This document shows positions 1 through 8,113 of a stretch of DNA of 32,938 nucleotides, piece by piece. Made by a program: the position numbers and the translations under genes. Origin of the DNA: an uncultured Prevotellaceae bacterium (GTDB lineage: Bacteria; Bacteroidota; Bacteroidia; Bacteroidales; Bacteroidaceae); the NCBI GenBank assembly GCA_902779745.1, contig CACZCT010000029.1:1-32938 (forward strand). Reading direction: 5' to 3'. Numbering within the stretch: position 1 is the first letter of the stretch; each line of letters begins with the position of its first letter. Below the pieces are notes generated by a model that saw only the letters and a program-made list of their open reading frames with translations, did no database searches and was not told the DNA's origin.

Positions 1-1
1 C

Positions 2-308
2 ATCCAGTCGTCAGAGGCACGTGCCCAGATGAACGAGTTCGATACGGAATTGGCAATTTCCTATGCCGAGAACGAGACGAAGGAGCAGGAACTGGAGAAA
101 GAACATATTTTGATTTGGGCGATTGTCATCATCGCTGCTATCATCATCGCCTTCTTCTCCATCTATATCTATCGTCATAGGAAACACATGAAAAACTTGA
201 AGATTGTTCATGGTCAGTTACAGAAAGACCCTGTTTATATATACCGACGGTATCAACGAGGCAGAGCCTAGCGACGATCTCACCAAGATGTGTATTATCA
301 TGAAATAA
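2..308 (+). pseudogene. Remnant of a membrane-anchored SpoIIE/PP2C-type phosphatase (5' end outside window)
   Basis: The frame is open from the window edge, so the gene starts upstream. It encodes a charged helical stretch (ELAISYAENETKEQELEKEH), one strong membrane segment (IWAIVIIAAIIIAFF) and a basic linker ending HMKNLKIVHGQLQK; this frame stops at 269-271. From about 225 another frame reads KTLFIYTDGINEAE and then, with no spacing, PSDDLTKMCIIMK with a stop at 306-308. TLFIYTDG and SDDLT match the two C-terminal metal-binding motifs of SpoIIE/RsbU phosphatases, which are normally separated by roughly 50-60 residues. Most of the catalytic domain before TDG is also absent. I infer two internal deletions plus a frame change in a sensor-type phosphatase (extracytoplasmic or TPR part, membrane helix, SpoIIE). 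An assembly error is the alternative. The family call rests on these motifs only. Confidence 0.6.
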
Positions 309-310
309 CC

Positions 311-1133
311 TTATTTCGGTTCTACATGGACGGCGATATGGGTCTCCTCCCCATAGCGTTCTTTCAACAGGTCTTCCACCTCTGAAGCCTTGTCGTGGGC
401 TTCGCGTAAGGTGATGTCACCGTCCATCAAAATATGCAGTTCGATGGCATAGTGATTACCGATACGACGAGTACGCAACTCATGGGGCTCTGCTACGCCA
501 GGCACAGTAGCCGCTAATCGTAGTATTTCTTCCTCTACGGCATCGGGCAACGACTGCTCCATCAGGTCACCGATACCGTTCCGCAATCCATCGCTGTCCT
601 AAGAAGATGGCACCGCCGATACCCACTGCCGTTCCGATAGATGACAAGGCATCGCTGCGGTGATGCCAGGCATTCGCCTCTACCGCTTGGGAGTTCAGTT
701 GTCGTGCCTTTACCATCGAATAGTGATAGACCCCCTCTTTTAAGACGATGGATACGAGGGCAGCCCATAGGGCAAGCATTCCAGGCGCCTTTAACTGTTC
801 GCCATTTGCCCAGATGGAAATCTTAACAGCACCACTATAGATAATGCCGATGGCGACAAAGAGTAATGCCGCACCTATCAAGGTCATCGCCAGAGTCTCA
901 TATTTCCCGTGTCCGTAGTCGTGCGACTTGTCCTGAGGCTTGCCGCTGATACGGATAAACACCAGTACGATGACATCCGTTACGAAGTCAGACAACGAAT
1001 GGACGGCATCAGCGACCATAGCGGCACTGTGTCCAAGGATGCCTGCTATGAACTTGAATAATAACAAAATGACATTGATGGCTCCTCCCACCAATGTCAC
1101 TTTATATATTTCCCGATTTCTTTCCAAAAGCAA
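311..1133 (-). pseudogene. Cation diffusion facilitator (CDF) transporter, broken by an internal deletion/frameshift
   Basis: Two minus-strand frames make up one gene. The first (1133 to 567) encodes the membrane domain with both metal-site signatures, DAVHSLSDFVTD in helix 2 and HHRSDALSS in helix 5, and runs to GAIFLGQRW before losing homology and stopping. The second frame (stop at 311) starts near 590 with NGIGDLMEQSLPD and carries the cytoplasmic C-terminal domain (EEEILRLAATVPGVAEPHEL to HIAVHVEPK). In intact CDF proteins, which export divalent metals such as Zn or Fe by proton antiport, about 30-40 residues with helix 6 lie between these parts; here they are missing and the frame changes. 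The start must be the TTG at 1131-1133 or later, because a TAG lies directly before it. It follows gyrB with a 5-nt gap and converges on the phosphatase remnant. Either a real mutation or an assembly error. Confidence 0.75.
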
Positions 1134-1138
1134 CTATT

Positions 1139-3112
1139 TTATGCGTCGATATTCGCGTAGGTGGCATTCTTCTCGATGAACTCACGACGTGGCTCTACAT
1201 CGTCACCCATGAGCATGGAGAAAATTTCGTCAGCCTCGGCGGCATTCTCGATAGTCACCTGCTTCAACAGGCGGTTCTCGGGATTCATGGTCGTCTCCCA
1301 CAACTGCTCAGGATTCATCTCACCCAAACCTTTGTAACGCTGGGTATGCAGTGCCTTGTCGTCGTCACGTCCCTCCACGTACTTGTCGATGAATGCCTGA
1401 CGCTGCTGTTCGGTGTAGCAGTACTCAGAGAACTTCTTGTACGTACATTTGTAGAGGGGTGGGGTAGCGATATAGAGGTGACCGCCCTGGATGACCTGTG
1501 GCATGAAGCGGTAGAAGAGTGTCATGATAAGGGTGTCGATGTGTGAGCCATCGACGTCGGCATCGGTCATGATGATGATCTTGTTGTAACGCAGTTTGTC
1601 GACATTGGCTTCACGGTCACCTTCTCCGTCAACACCAAAGCGGACACCGATGGACTGGATGATGTTCATGACGGACTCAGACTCGAAGACACGGTGCCAC
1701 TGTACCTTCTCCACATTCAGGATCTTACCACGCAGTGGAAGGATAGCCTGGAAATGACGGTCACGACCAGACTTGGCAGAACCGCCTGCAGAGTCACCCT
1801 CGACGAGGAAGATCTCACAGACGTTCGGGTCTTTCTCCGAGCAGTCGGCGAGTTTGCCGGGCAGACCACCTCCTGTCATCGGGTTCTTGCGCTGTACACT
1901 CTCACGTGCCTTGCGGGCTGCAATACGTGCTGTGGCGGCGAGAACGACCTTGTCGCAGATCATCTTAGCCTCTTTTGGGTGTTCCTCCAGATAGTAGGTA
2001 AGAGCCTCACCTACGGCCTGCTGGACAGCTCCGGCAACCTCAGAGTTACCGAGTTTTGTCTTGGTCTGTCCTTCGAACTGCGGCTCAGCCACTTTAATGC
2101 TGATGACTGCCGTGAGACCCTCGCGGAAGTCCTCCGGGGCAATCTCAATCTTCGCCTTCTCAATCTGCTTGGATATCTGTGGGTCGTTATCAGCGTATTT
2201 CTTCAATGTACGCGTGAGGGCGGCACGGAAACCTGCAAGATGAGTACCTCCTTCAATGGTATTGATATTATTGACGTAGGAGTGGATATTCTCGCTATAG
2301 TCGGTATTGTACATCACGGCAACCTCAATGGGCACACCCTGCTTCTCTGTCTTCAGGTAGATGACATCATCCACAAGGTGGGTACGATGGCGGTCTACGT
2401 AACGGACGAACTCCTTCAGACCCTCCTTGGCATGGAACACCTCAGGCTCCTTGAGCTTACCATCCTCGTCGGGACGAAGGTCGGTGAGCGTAATGGTGAT
2501 ACCTGCGTTCAGGTATGCCAGTTCACGCATACGACGGGCAATGATGTCGTATTTGTATTCCGTTGTGGTGAAGATGGTACCATCGGGCCAGAACTGCTGA
2601 CGAGTACCTGTCTTGTCGGTATCGCCAACAATCTTTACGTCGTAAAGAGGCTTTCCCTTCTCGTATTCCTGCTGGTAGATATGTCCGTTGCGGAATACCT
2701 GTGACATCATGTGGGTTGACAGGGCATTGACACAACTCACACCCACACCGTGGAGACCGCCGGACACTTTATAGGAGCCCTTGTCGAACTTACCACCGGC
2801 ATGAAGCACGGTCATGACGACCTCCAGTGCCGACTTATGCATCTTCTCATGCTCGTCGACGGGAATGCCTCGTCCGTTATCTAGTACTGTAATGGAATTG
2901 TCTTCGTTGATAGTTACCTCGATGTGGGTACAGTAGCCTGCCATCGCCTCGTCAATAGAGTTGTCGACAGTCTCGTTCACCAAATGGTGCAAACCCTTTT
3001 CGCTGATATCACCGATATACATTGCCGGACGCTTGCGAACAGCCTCCAGACCCTCGAGTACCTGAATATTACTCGCGGAATAATTACTTTCTTTGTTCAG
3101 TTCTTCTGCCAT
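1139..3112 (-). CDS. gyrB: DNA gyrase subunit B
   Basis: ATPase subunit of the type IIA topoisomerase that introduces negative supercoils into DNA together with GyrA. The N-terminal GHKL ATPase is visible: KRPAMYIGDISEKGLHHLV followed by NETVDNSIDEA (Mg/ATP binding), DNGRGIPVD and GGLHGVGVSCVNALS (ATP lid). The transducer domain follows. The TOPRIM domain starts at FLVEGDSAGGSAKSGRDR and includes the acidic motif IIMTDADVDGSHI. The C-terminal gyrB signature is RYKGLGEMNPEQLW. At 657 residues it has the usual length of short, Bacteroidetes-type GyrB without the enterobacterial insert. The ATG at 3112 puts MAEELNKESNYSASNIQVLEGLEAVRK at the N terminus as expected. A -7 promoter element lies about 27 bp upstream. 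The broken CDF gene follows 5 nt downstream. Confidence 0.98.
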   Translation of the reverse strand: MAEELNKESNYSASNIQVLEGLEAVRKRPAMYIGDISEKGLHHLVNETVDNSIDEAMAGYCTHIEVTINEDNSITVLDNGRGIPVDEHEKMHKSALEVVMTVLHAGGKFDKGSYKVSGGLHGVGVSCVNALSTHMMSQVFRNGHIYQQEYEKGKPLYDVKIVGDTDKTGTRQQFWPDGTIFTTTEYKYDIIARRMRELAYLNAGITITLTDLRPDEDGKLKEPEVFHAKEGLKEFVRYVDRHRTHLVDDVIYLKTEKQGVPIEVAVMYNTDYSENIHSYVNNINTIEGGTHLAGFRAALTRTLKKYADNDPQISKQIEKAKIEIAPEDFREGLTAVISIKVAEPQFEGQTKTKLGNSEVAGAVQQAVGEALTYYLEEHPKEAKMICDKVVLAATARIAARKARESVQRKNPMTGGGLPGKLADCSEKDPNVCEIFLVEGDSAGGSAKSGRDRHFQAILPLRGKILNVEKVQWHRVFESESVMNIIQSIGVRFGVDGEGDREANVDKLRYNKIIIMTDADVDGSHIDTLIMTLFYRFMPQVIQGGHLYIATPPLYKCTYKKFSEYCYTEQQRQAFIDKYVEGRDDDKALHTQRYKGLGEMNPEQLWETTMNPENRLLKQVTIENAAEADEIFSMLMGDDVEPRREFIEKNATYANIDA

Positions 3113-3138
3113 TGTTTCAAATAGTCCTTAATAGGTTG

Positions 3139-3146
3139 CAAAGTTA
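3139..3146 (-). promoter_or_regulatory. Putative gyrB promoter, Bacteroidetes -7 element
   Basis: The minus strand reads TAACTTTG, an exact match to the Bacteroidetes -7 consensus TAnnTTTG, 26 nt before the gyrB ATG. Upstream there is no clear TTTG at -33; a TTTA sits 16 nt away. The flanks (TTTTTTG before, CAAC after) are the same as at the argE promoter in this window. Confidence 0.55.
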
Positions 3147-3216
3147 CAAAAAAGACTGGACTTAAACGAAGATTTTATGTGTAAAAATATTAATATTTTT
3201 AAGTCTTATCGAATAT

Positions 3217-3251
3217 GGAAAAAAGAAAGGCTGCACTTTTCAGGTGCAGCC
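3217..3251 (-). terminator. Rho-independent terminator downstream of rpsT
   Basis: The inverted repeat GGCTGCAC (3229-3236) / GTGCAGCC (3244-3251) forms an 8-bp GC-rich stem with a 7-nt loop. In minus-strand orientation it is followed by a T-rich run (TTTCTTTTTT), as expected for termination of rpsT transcripts before gyrB. Confidence 0.85.
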
Positions 3252-3273
3252 TCTTGAATATGCTTGGTTTTGA

Positions 3274-3528
3274 TTATCCGAGCTTATTGATGTGTGCAGC
3301 AAGGCTTGACTTCAAGTTGGCAGCCTTGTTCTTGTGGATGATATTGGTCTTAGCCAGTTTATCCAGCATCTTCTGTACACTAGGATAGAGCTTCTCAGCC
3401 TCTTCTTTGTTAGTCATTGCGCGGAGCTTGCGAACAGCATTACGCATGGTCTTTGCATAGTAGTGGTTGTGCTCTGCCTTTTTCTTGTCCTGACGAATTC
3501 TCTTCAGGGATGATTTGTGATTTGCCAT
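3274..3528 (-). CDS. rpsT: 30S ribosomal protein bS20
   Basis: A small basic protein of 84 residues that binds 16S rRNA in the 30S body. The sequence begins [17 protein letters not shown] and ends [16 protein letters not shown], the typical bS20 helical-hairpin pattern rich in Lys/Arg/Ala. The frame extends 36 codons further upstream, but [10 protein letters not shown] is the conserved N terminus and the extra part reads through the hairpin-rich leader, so I chose the ATG at 3528. It lies in the same direction as tRNA-Glu and may be cotranscribed from the tRNA promoter. A clear terminator follows. Confidence 0.96.
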   Translation of the reverse strand: MANHKSSLKRIRQDKKKAEHNHYYAKTMRNAVRKLRAMTNKEEAEKLYPSVQKMLDKLAKTNIIHKNKAANLKSSLAAHINKLG

Positions 3529-3572
3529 TTTTTTAATAATTTTGATGTTAATATAAAGCTTATGGGTCTTGC

Positions 3573-3656
3573 GTCCTGCGGACAGCCCTGGGCGGGTTGT
3601 GAAACCCTCCGCCACCGTTCCCCTTACGGGTAGCATCTGGCTGTGCAGATGGCGGA
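3573..3656. other. GC-rich hairpin-dense element between tRNA-Glu and rpsT
   Basis: Between the tRNA-Glu 3' end and the AT-rich rpsT leader lies a GC-rich stretch with several perfect short stems: GTCC 3573-3576 / GGAC 3580-3583; GGGTT 3594-3598 / AACCC 3603-3607 with a GTGA loop; and an outer stem TCCGCCA 3608-3614 / TGGCGGA 3650-3656. The outer stem encloses CCC/GGG (about 3621-3630) and CATCTG 3634-3639 / CAGATG 3646-3651. No convincing gene is present. It could be an RNA leader element for rpsT, a tRNA-precursor trailer, or a dispersed palindromic repeat. The function is unknown. Confidence 0.5.
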
Positions 3657-3663
3657 TTTAAAG

Positions 3664-3735
3664 TAGTCCCTAGGAGAGTCGAACTCCTCTTTAGAGAATG
3701 AAAATCTCTCGTCCTAACCGATAGACGAAGGGACC
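3664..3735 (-). tRNA. tRNA-Glu (anticodon TTC)
   Basis: The cloverleaf reads fully on the minus strand: acceptor GGTCCCT pairs with AGGGACT (terminal G-T wobble), D arm GTCT/GGAC, anticodon stem AGAGA/TCTCT with loop TTTTCAT giving anticodon TTC, a 4-nt variable loop, and T arm AGGAG/CTCCT with loop TTCGACT. The total is 72 nt including discriminator A. CCA is not encoded (CTT follows). Confidence 0.96.
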
Positions 3736-3756
3736 ATAGGTGCTCAAAATGCGGCG

Positions 3757-3787
3757 CAAAGGTACTGCTATTTTTTCATCTAACAAA
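3757..3787 (-). promoter_or_regulatory. Promoter of tRNA-Glu (and probably rpsT), Bacteroidetes type
   Basis: The minus strand has TTTG at 3787-3784, a 19-nt spacer and TACCTTTG at 3764-3757. This is an essentially perfect -33/-7 pair of the Bacteroidetes primary sigma factor. The tRNA 5' end lies 22 nt downstream. Confidence 0.8.
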
Positions 3788-3828
3788 ATTTTCTTTCGTA
3801 AAAATGCACTTTTTTCGTCTTTTTTGTG

Positions 3829-3836
3829 TAATTTCG
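3829..3836 (+). promoter_or_regulatory. Putative recO -7 element
   Basis: TAATTTCG differs from TAnnTTTG at one position and lies only 6 nt before the recO ATG, suggesting a leaderless or nearly leaderless mRNA. No good -33 box is visible. The region is shared back-to-back with the tRNA-Glu promoter. Confidence 0.35.
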
Positions 3837-3842
3837 CCCTCG

Positions 3843-4568
3843 ATGATAGTAAAAACAGAGGCGATTGTATTACATACCATCAAGTATGGGGAGTCTAAGG
3901 TCATTGTGGATATGTTCACAAGGGAGTTGGGTAGGCTTTCCTTTATTGTGACATTGTCCAAGACAGCAAAAGGACGGTTGAAGAAGCAATATTTTCAACC
4001 ACTGACCTTATTGGAGATTACCACAGATGTCCGTCAGCGTGTGCAATTGCAGAAACTGTCAGAGGCTCGTCTGTTGACTCCCTATGTGTCCATATTTACT
4101 TCACCGGAGAAACTCGCCATTGCTTTATTTGTGGCAGAGTTCCTCTATCATAGTCTTCGTTCAGAGCAACATAACGAACCGTTGTTTGACTATATTGCCG
4201 ACTCTGTCCAATGGTTGGATGCCTCCACGGAGGGCTATGCCAATTTCCACCTGACCTTCCTGATCCGTCTCTCCCGTTTTTTGGGTTTTTATCCAAATTT
4301 GGAAGGGTATGAAGAACAAGCTATCTTCGACTTGCGGAGTGGTTGTTTTTCCATGCAGGTTCCTACCCATTCAGACTTCCTCCAACCGTCGGAGGCGCGT
4401 CTGATCCATCTGATGATGCGTATGGACTTCCCTACGATGCATCTCTACCGTCTGTCCCGTTACGACCGTCACCGTATCTTGGATGTACTGATGCAGTACT
4501 ATCAACAACATCTGCCAGACTTCCCGGAAATGAAAAGTCTGGCAGTGCTTCAGGATTTATGGAAGTGA
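3843..4568 (+). CDS. recO: DNA repair protein RecO
   Basis: A recombination mediator that works with RecR (and RecF) to load RecA onto SSB-coated single-stranded gaps. The 241-residue protein begins MIVKTEAIVLHTIKYGESKV, the conserved start of the RecO OB-fold (INN) domain in Bacteroidetes, followed by VDMFTRELGRLSFIV. The rest is the helical C-terminal domain, with LAIALFVAEFLYHSL and LSRFLGFYPNL matching the family. The frame opens 13 codons earlier, but those codons lie in the promoter region and the homology starts at the ATG at 3843. It converges on ftsZ with 8 nt between stop codons and no visible terminator. Confidence 0.93.
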   Translation: MIVKTEAIVLHTIKYGESKVIVDMFTRELGRLSFIVTLSKTAKGRLKKQYFQPLTLLEITTDVRQRVQLQKLSEARLLTPYVSIFTSPEKLAIALFVAEFLYHSLRSEQHNEPLFDYIADSVQWLDASTEGYANFHLTFLIRLSRFLGFYPNLEGYEEQAIFDLRSGCFSMQVPTHSDFLQPSEARLIHLMMRMDFPTMHLYRLSRYDRHRILDVLMQYYQQHLPDFPEMKSLAVLQDLWK

Positions 4569-4576
4569 TACCTTCT

Positions 4577-5893
4577 CTATGAGAATACAATAGTGCCTTG
4601 GATAGGCTCTTGTGCCGCCTCATTGGGCTGCTGCAGTTCTTCACCGCTTGCCTGGCTGTAGATGCTGTCCAGTATCTCACGGGTGCGCCGGTACGTCGGA
4701 GTCTGCTCTACGGCAGAGATGACATCGTCGTTGTCGAGGTCGTCAGGACGGAACAGGTAGATGTTGGGACGACGCTTGTAACGCTTGGTAGCTCCATCAC
4801 CGCCATAGTAGCGGTTACGACGGTCTTGCTTCTGCGCTGCTTTCTCCTGCTCCTCTGCGATGCGGTTGATGTCTGCCTGACTATGCTTCTTCAGGTGTCC
4901 GTCCATGCCGTCGACATTCTCGATGCCAAAGCCTGTGGCAAGGATGGTGACCTTGACTTTCTTACCCAGATCAGGATCTGTGGCGAGTCCCCATTTGATC
5001 TCGAAATCGCCGAACTTCGCCATGAATTCGTTGACATCGTTCATCTCCTCCATCATCAGGGAGTCCTTGCCGTCCTTGCTGCCAGCAAATGAGATGCTCA
5101 GCAGGATCTTCTTGGAGTTAAAGACATCATTGTCGTTCAGTAACGGAGAATTCAGGGCATCGTCAATGGCTTTCTTGACACGTCCTTCGCCCTCACCGTA
5201 ACCAGTGGACATGATGGCGACGCCACCGTCCTTCAGAACAGTCTTTACATCATTGAAGTCAAGGTTGATTAGTCCGTGAACGGTGATGATCTCCGCAATA
5301 GACTTGGCGGCGACAGAAAGGGTGTCGTCCGCCTTGCCGAAGGCATCGAGTACAGATAGCTCCGGATAAATCTCGCGCAGGCGTTCATTATTGATAACCA
5401 AGAGGGCATCGACATGTTTTGCCATCTCTTCCACACCGTCCAGTGCCTGGTCGATTTTACGGTCACCCTCGAAACGGAAGGGAATAGTCACGATACCGAC
5501 TGTCAGGATGCCCATCTCCTTGGAGACACGGGCAATGACAGGAGCGGCACCTGTGCCGGTACCACCGCCCATACCTGCCGTGATGAACGCCATGCGTGTG
5601 CCGTCGCTTAGCATCTGTTTGATATCCTCCAGACTCTCCTCTGCTGCTGCACGTGCCTTTTCTGGTTTGTTACCGGCACCCAAGCCTTCCTTGCCTAGTT
5701 GCAGGTGAACAGGGACAGGTGAGTCGTTCAATGCCTGATTGTCCGTGTTACAGAGTACGAAGGTCACATCGTGGATACCCTCGCGATACATGTGGTTGAC
5801 GGCATTGCCGCCTCCGCCACCAACACCGATTACTTTGATGATACTGTCTTCTTTTTCGGGCTTGCCGAAATCCAGTAATATGTTGTCTGCCAT
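4577..5893 (-). CDS. ftsZ: Cell division protein FtsZ
   Basis: Tubulin-like GTPase that forms the Z ring and recruits the septal machinery. Visible motifs: IKVIGVGGGGGNAVNHM (about residues 19-35), NTDNQAL, the GTP-binding signature GGGTGTG (109-115), RFEGDRKIDQALDG, and the T7 loop INLDFNDVKTVL whose acidic residues trigger GTP hydrolysis across the subunit interface. After the core (about residue 320) come a charged linker and a C-terminal conserved segment (TPTYRRTREILDSIYS). At 438 residues it is normal for Bacteroidetes. It is the last gene of the dcw cluster, 12 nt after ftsA. Confidence 0.98.
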   Translation of the reverse strand: MADNILLDFGKPEKEDSIIKVIGVGGGGGNAVNHMYREGIHDVTFVLCNTDNQALNDSPVPVHLQLGKEGLGAGNKPEKARAAAEESLEDIKQMLSDGTRMAFITAGMGGGTGTGAAPVIARVSKEMGILTVGIVTIPFRFEGDRKIDQALDGVEEMAKHVDALLVINNERLREIYPELSVLDAFGKADDTLSVAAKSIAEIITVHGLINLDFNDVKTVLKDGGVAIMSTGYGEGEGRVKKAIDDALNSPLLNDNDVFNSKKILLSISFAGSKDGKDSLMMEEMNDVNEFMAKFGDFEIKWGLATDPDLGKKVKVTILATGFGIENVDGMDGHLKKHSQADINRIAEEQEKAAQKQDRRNRYYGGDGATKRYKRRPNIYLFRPDDLDNDDVISAVEQTPTYRRTREILDSIYSQASGEELQQPNEAAQEPIQGTIVFS

Positions 5894-5905
5894 AATATAT
5901 TCTTT

Positions 5906-7351
5906 TTAGTCTTCTTCTTTGATAATCTCTTGTCCGAATTTCTTCAGTCCCTTGAAAGCCTTGTTCCAGAAACTGTTCTCCTTGCGTCGCTCAGCCTCGA
6001 TGCGAGCCTCTTCCTCTGCTTTCTCGCGGGCGATACGTTCTTCTTCCTCCCGTTTCAGTCGGGCTTCTTCCTCTGCACGACGGATTTCCTCTGCCGTACG
6101 TACCACACCGGCAGGTGTCTCTGTTGCCTGACGTGCCTTACGGTCTGCAAGTGTCTCCTGCTGAGGCTGTTTCACTGCGAATAGGTCACCGTTCGGGTTC
6201 ACTTCTTGTCCGGCACAGTTGATGTCACCCTTGGCAAGCAGTCCGAGGACAGTGTTCATCCGTCCGTCTTTGGCATTGACATCAGGAAGGCTGGAGACGA
6301 TGGTTTGAGTGACAAATTTTGAGATACGGATTTTGTCGATATGGGTATAGTTTGAGAAAGCCTTCTCGATACCCTTTAGGTTGGAGCCTCCGCCCGTCAG
6401 GACGATACCGCCTAACAGCTTGTCATAGTACTCCTCTGGAACCTGGCACCATACATTGGCGATGATTTCTTCCAGTCGTCCTTCCACTATCTCAATAAAT
6501 TTCCGGCTTTCCACCTGACGGTCCGGGTCGATAGAGTATTTCAGGTTATTGTCAATCTCGTTATTCTCTGTGAAAGCACAGGCGTATTTCAGTTTCATCT
6601 TCTCGGCATCCTGTTCTTCCATTTGTAGGGAGGCGATGTCCTTGGTGATGTTATTACCGCCCAAAGGAATGACGGCGAGATGGCGGAGGACATTCTTGTA
6701 ATAGACGCTCACCGTAGTGGTGTCGGCACCCATGTCCACCAAGACACAGCCAGAGCGTTTCTCCGTCTCTGTCAGTACGCTGTCGGCAAGGGCTAGCGGG
6801 GCGAGGTACATTTCCGCCACATTGATTCCTGCAGCCTCAAAACACATGTTGAGGTTCTTGTAGAATGCTTTCCGTTGCAGGATATTGAGGAAATTACCCT
6901 CAATATGACTGCACTGGATACCTACCGGGTCCAGTTGGTACTGAGAGTCTACCTTATATTCCTGTACGGCAGCGTCCAGAATTTCCTGATCAGGATATTT
7001 CATGTTACGGTTGGCATCCATCAGTTCAATCACCATGTCTTGGGTGACAACTGTGTCGGTAGGCAGTTCCTTGGAGATCACATTACGAATAGAGCGTATA
7101 GACTGCCCCCCCACACCGACATAGACTTGTGTGATAGTCGTCTTGAGTTGTTTCTCCAGTTTGCTGACAATGGTTGTCAGACATTGGGCGGTCTTGTCGA
7201 TATTGTACACATAACCCTTGCGGATGAATGAGGAAGACTCCTCTTTCACCACCGCCAGTACCTGAATACTGCCGTCAAGGTTTTTCTTTCCTGCGATACC
7301 TGTCATCTTGGATGACCCCAGTTCGATAGCAACGATAAATTCTTTTGGCAT
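5906..7351 (-). CDS. ftsA: Cell division protein FtsA
   Basis: Actin-like ATPase that tethers FtsZ filaments to the cytoplasmic membrane. The phosphate-1 motif IVAIELGSSKMTGIAG is at the N terminus, phosphate-2 VLVDMGADTTTVSVY is mid-protein, and the adenosine motif GGIVLTGGGSNLKGIE lies near residue 340. The SHS2-type 1C domain (TQVYVGVGGQSIRSI) is present. The C terminus (about 415-465) is a Glu/Arg/Ala-rich charged helix with repeated EEEAR-type units, followed by an amphipathic end (NSFWNKAFKGLKKFGQEI), probably the membrane-targeting sequence. The long charged linker makes the protein (481 residues) longer than E. coli FtsA (420). It is 6 nt from ftsQ and 12 nt from ftsZ. Confidence 0.96.
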   Translation of the reverse strand: MPKEFIVAIELGSSKMTGIAGKKNLDGSIQVLAVVKEESSSFIRKGYVYNIDKTAQCLTTIVSKLEKQLKTTITQVYVGVGGQSIRSIRNVISKELPTDTVVTQDMVIELMDANRNMKYPDQEILDAAVQEYKVDSQYQLDPVGIQCSHIEGNFLNILQRKAFYKNLNMCFEAAGINVAEMYLAPLALADSVLTETEKRSGCVLVDMGADTTTVSVYYKNVLRHLAVIPLGGNNITKDIASLQMEEQDAEKMKLKYACAFTENNEIDNNLKYSIDPDRQVESRKFIEIVEGRLEEIIANVWCQVPEEYYDKLLGGIVLTGGGSNLKGIEKAFSNYTHIDKIRISKFVTQTIVSSLPDVNAKDGRMNTVLGLLAKGDINCAGQEVNPNGDLFAVKQPQQETLADRKARQATETPAGVVRTAEEIRRAEEEARLKREEEERIAREKAEEEARIEAERRKENSFWNKAFKGLKKFGQEIIKEED

Positions 7352-7357
7352 CTTTTG

Positions 7358-8113
7358 TTATATTTTATTTTTTCTTTTCTTGCAAATAATCTGATTGTCA
7401 AACTCCAGGTTAATGTAGGAATACTTATTCCATCCTGCCACACTCAGGCCATAACGGTAGAATTTCTCCAGGCGGTCCAGTTTCTGCTGGAGATTAGAGG
7501 CATTTCCCAGATAGACGATATGGTCTCCGATACGTGGTACCATCTCGATTGTTCCGTCGTGGAGGATATTAAGCTGTTCTATCTGACTATGCCAGAAAGC
7601 GTCCTGCATGATAAAGGTCCCTATACGGGAAAGTTTCTTCTGGGCATACGCATGACTGATATGTCCTGTGGCGACGACCAAGTCGCTGGTATACCGTGTG
7701 TTAGGCATCATCTCGCCATGGGCATCCACATAGTAGTCTTCTCCGTTGTCTGCCTTGACACGTACGACAGGCAGGCGCTGGGTGAGGTTGATCTTGATAT
7801 GACCGCCTTGTGTCTTGAAACACTCTGCGGTCTCGACAAAAGGATTTTTAAGGATGGTCTCCTCTATCTTGCGGACGTCAATCTGTTTCATGGGTTGTCC
7901 CTGTGGATAGACCTTGGCGCGCTTTAACTGTTCTTGGAGTTCCGTACTTCCCAGGAAGCCCTCAACTTTTCCATCCTCGATATTGATATCCACCTGTGTG
8001 CATACCGCCTTCTGGTCGTCAGGCTTGTTGAGAGCCGTGACGGCAAGGAACAGATAGCATGCCAGTGCGATGTCTATCAGGATGAATGCTGATTTCTTCC
8101 AGGGATATTTCAT
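7358..8113 (-). CDS. ftsQ: Cell division protein FtsQ/DivIB
   Basis: Bitopic inner-membrane divisome protein that connects FtsL/FtsB-type proteins with the cytoplasmic ring. It has a short basic cytoplasmic N terminus (MKYPWKKS), one membrane helix (about 8-27, AFILIDIALACYLFLAVTAL), and a periplasmic part with a POTRA-like segment (VYPQGQPMKQIDVRKIEETI) and the FtsQ core (AECFKTQGGHIKINLTQRLPVVRV). Sequence similarity to proteobacterial FtsQ is low, but length (251), topology and position between murC and ftsA agree. Its ATG overlaps the murC stop by 4 nt. Confidence 0.9.
   Translation of the reverse strand: MKYPWKKSAFILIDIALACYLFLAVTALNKPDDQKAVCTQVDINIEDGKVEGFLGSTELQEQLKRAKVYPQGQPMKQIDVRKIEETILKNPFVETAECFKTQGGHIKINLTQRLPVVRVKADNGEDYYVDAHGEMMPNTRYTSDLVVATGHISHAYAQKKLSRIGTFIMQDAFWHSQIEQLNILHDGTIEMVPRIGDHIVYLGNASNLQQKLDRLEKFYRYGLSVAGWNKYSYINLEFDNQIICKKRKNKI

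Noticed and set aside
560-610. Programmed frameshift in the CDF transporter
   Set aside because: No slippery heptamer is apparent, and a frameshift alone would not restore the missing sixth helix; a deletion fits better.
1694-2704. Long open frame (336 codons) antisense to gyrB
   Set aside because: It lies wholly inside gyrB, is Leu/Cys-rich without domain motifs, and is explained by codon bias of the gyrB strand. The same holds for long antisense frames over mraY (13775-14542) and the acyl-CoA synthetase (30331-31488).
3529-3636. N-terminal extension of bS20
   Set aside because: The upstream codons translate the hairpin-rich leader and have no resemblance to ribosomal protein sequence.
4569-4576. 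Terminator between recO and ftsZ
   Set aside because: Only 8 nt separate the convergent stop codons and I see no GC-rich stem followed by a T run on either side.
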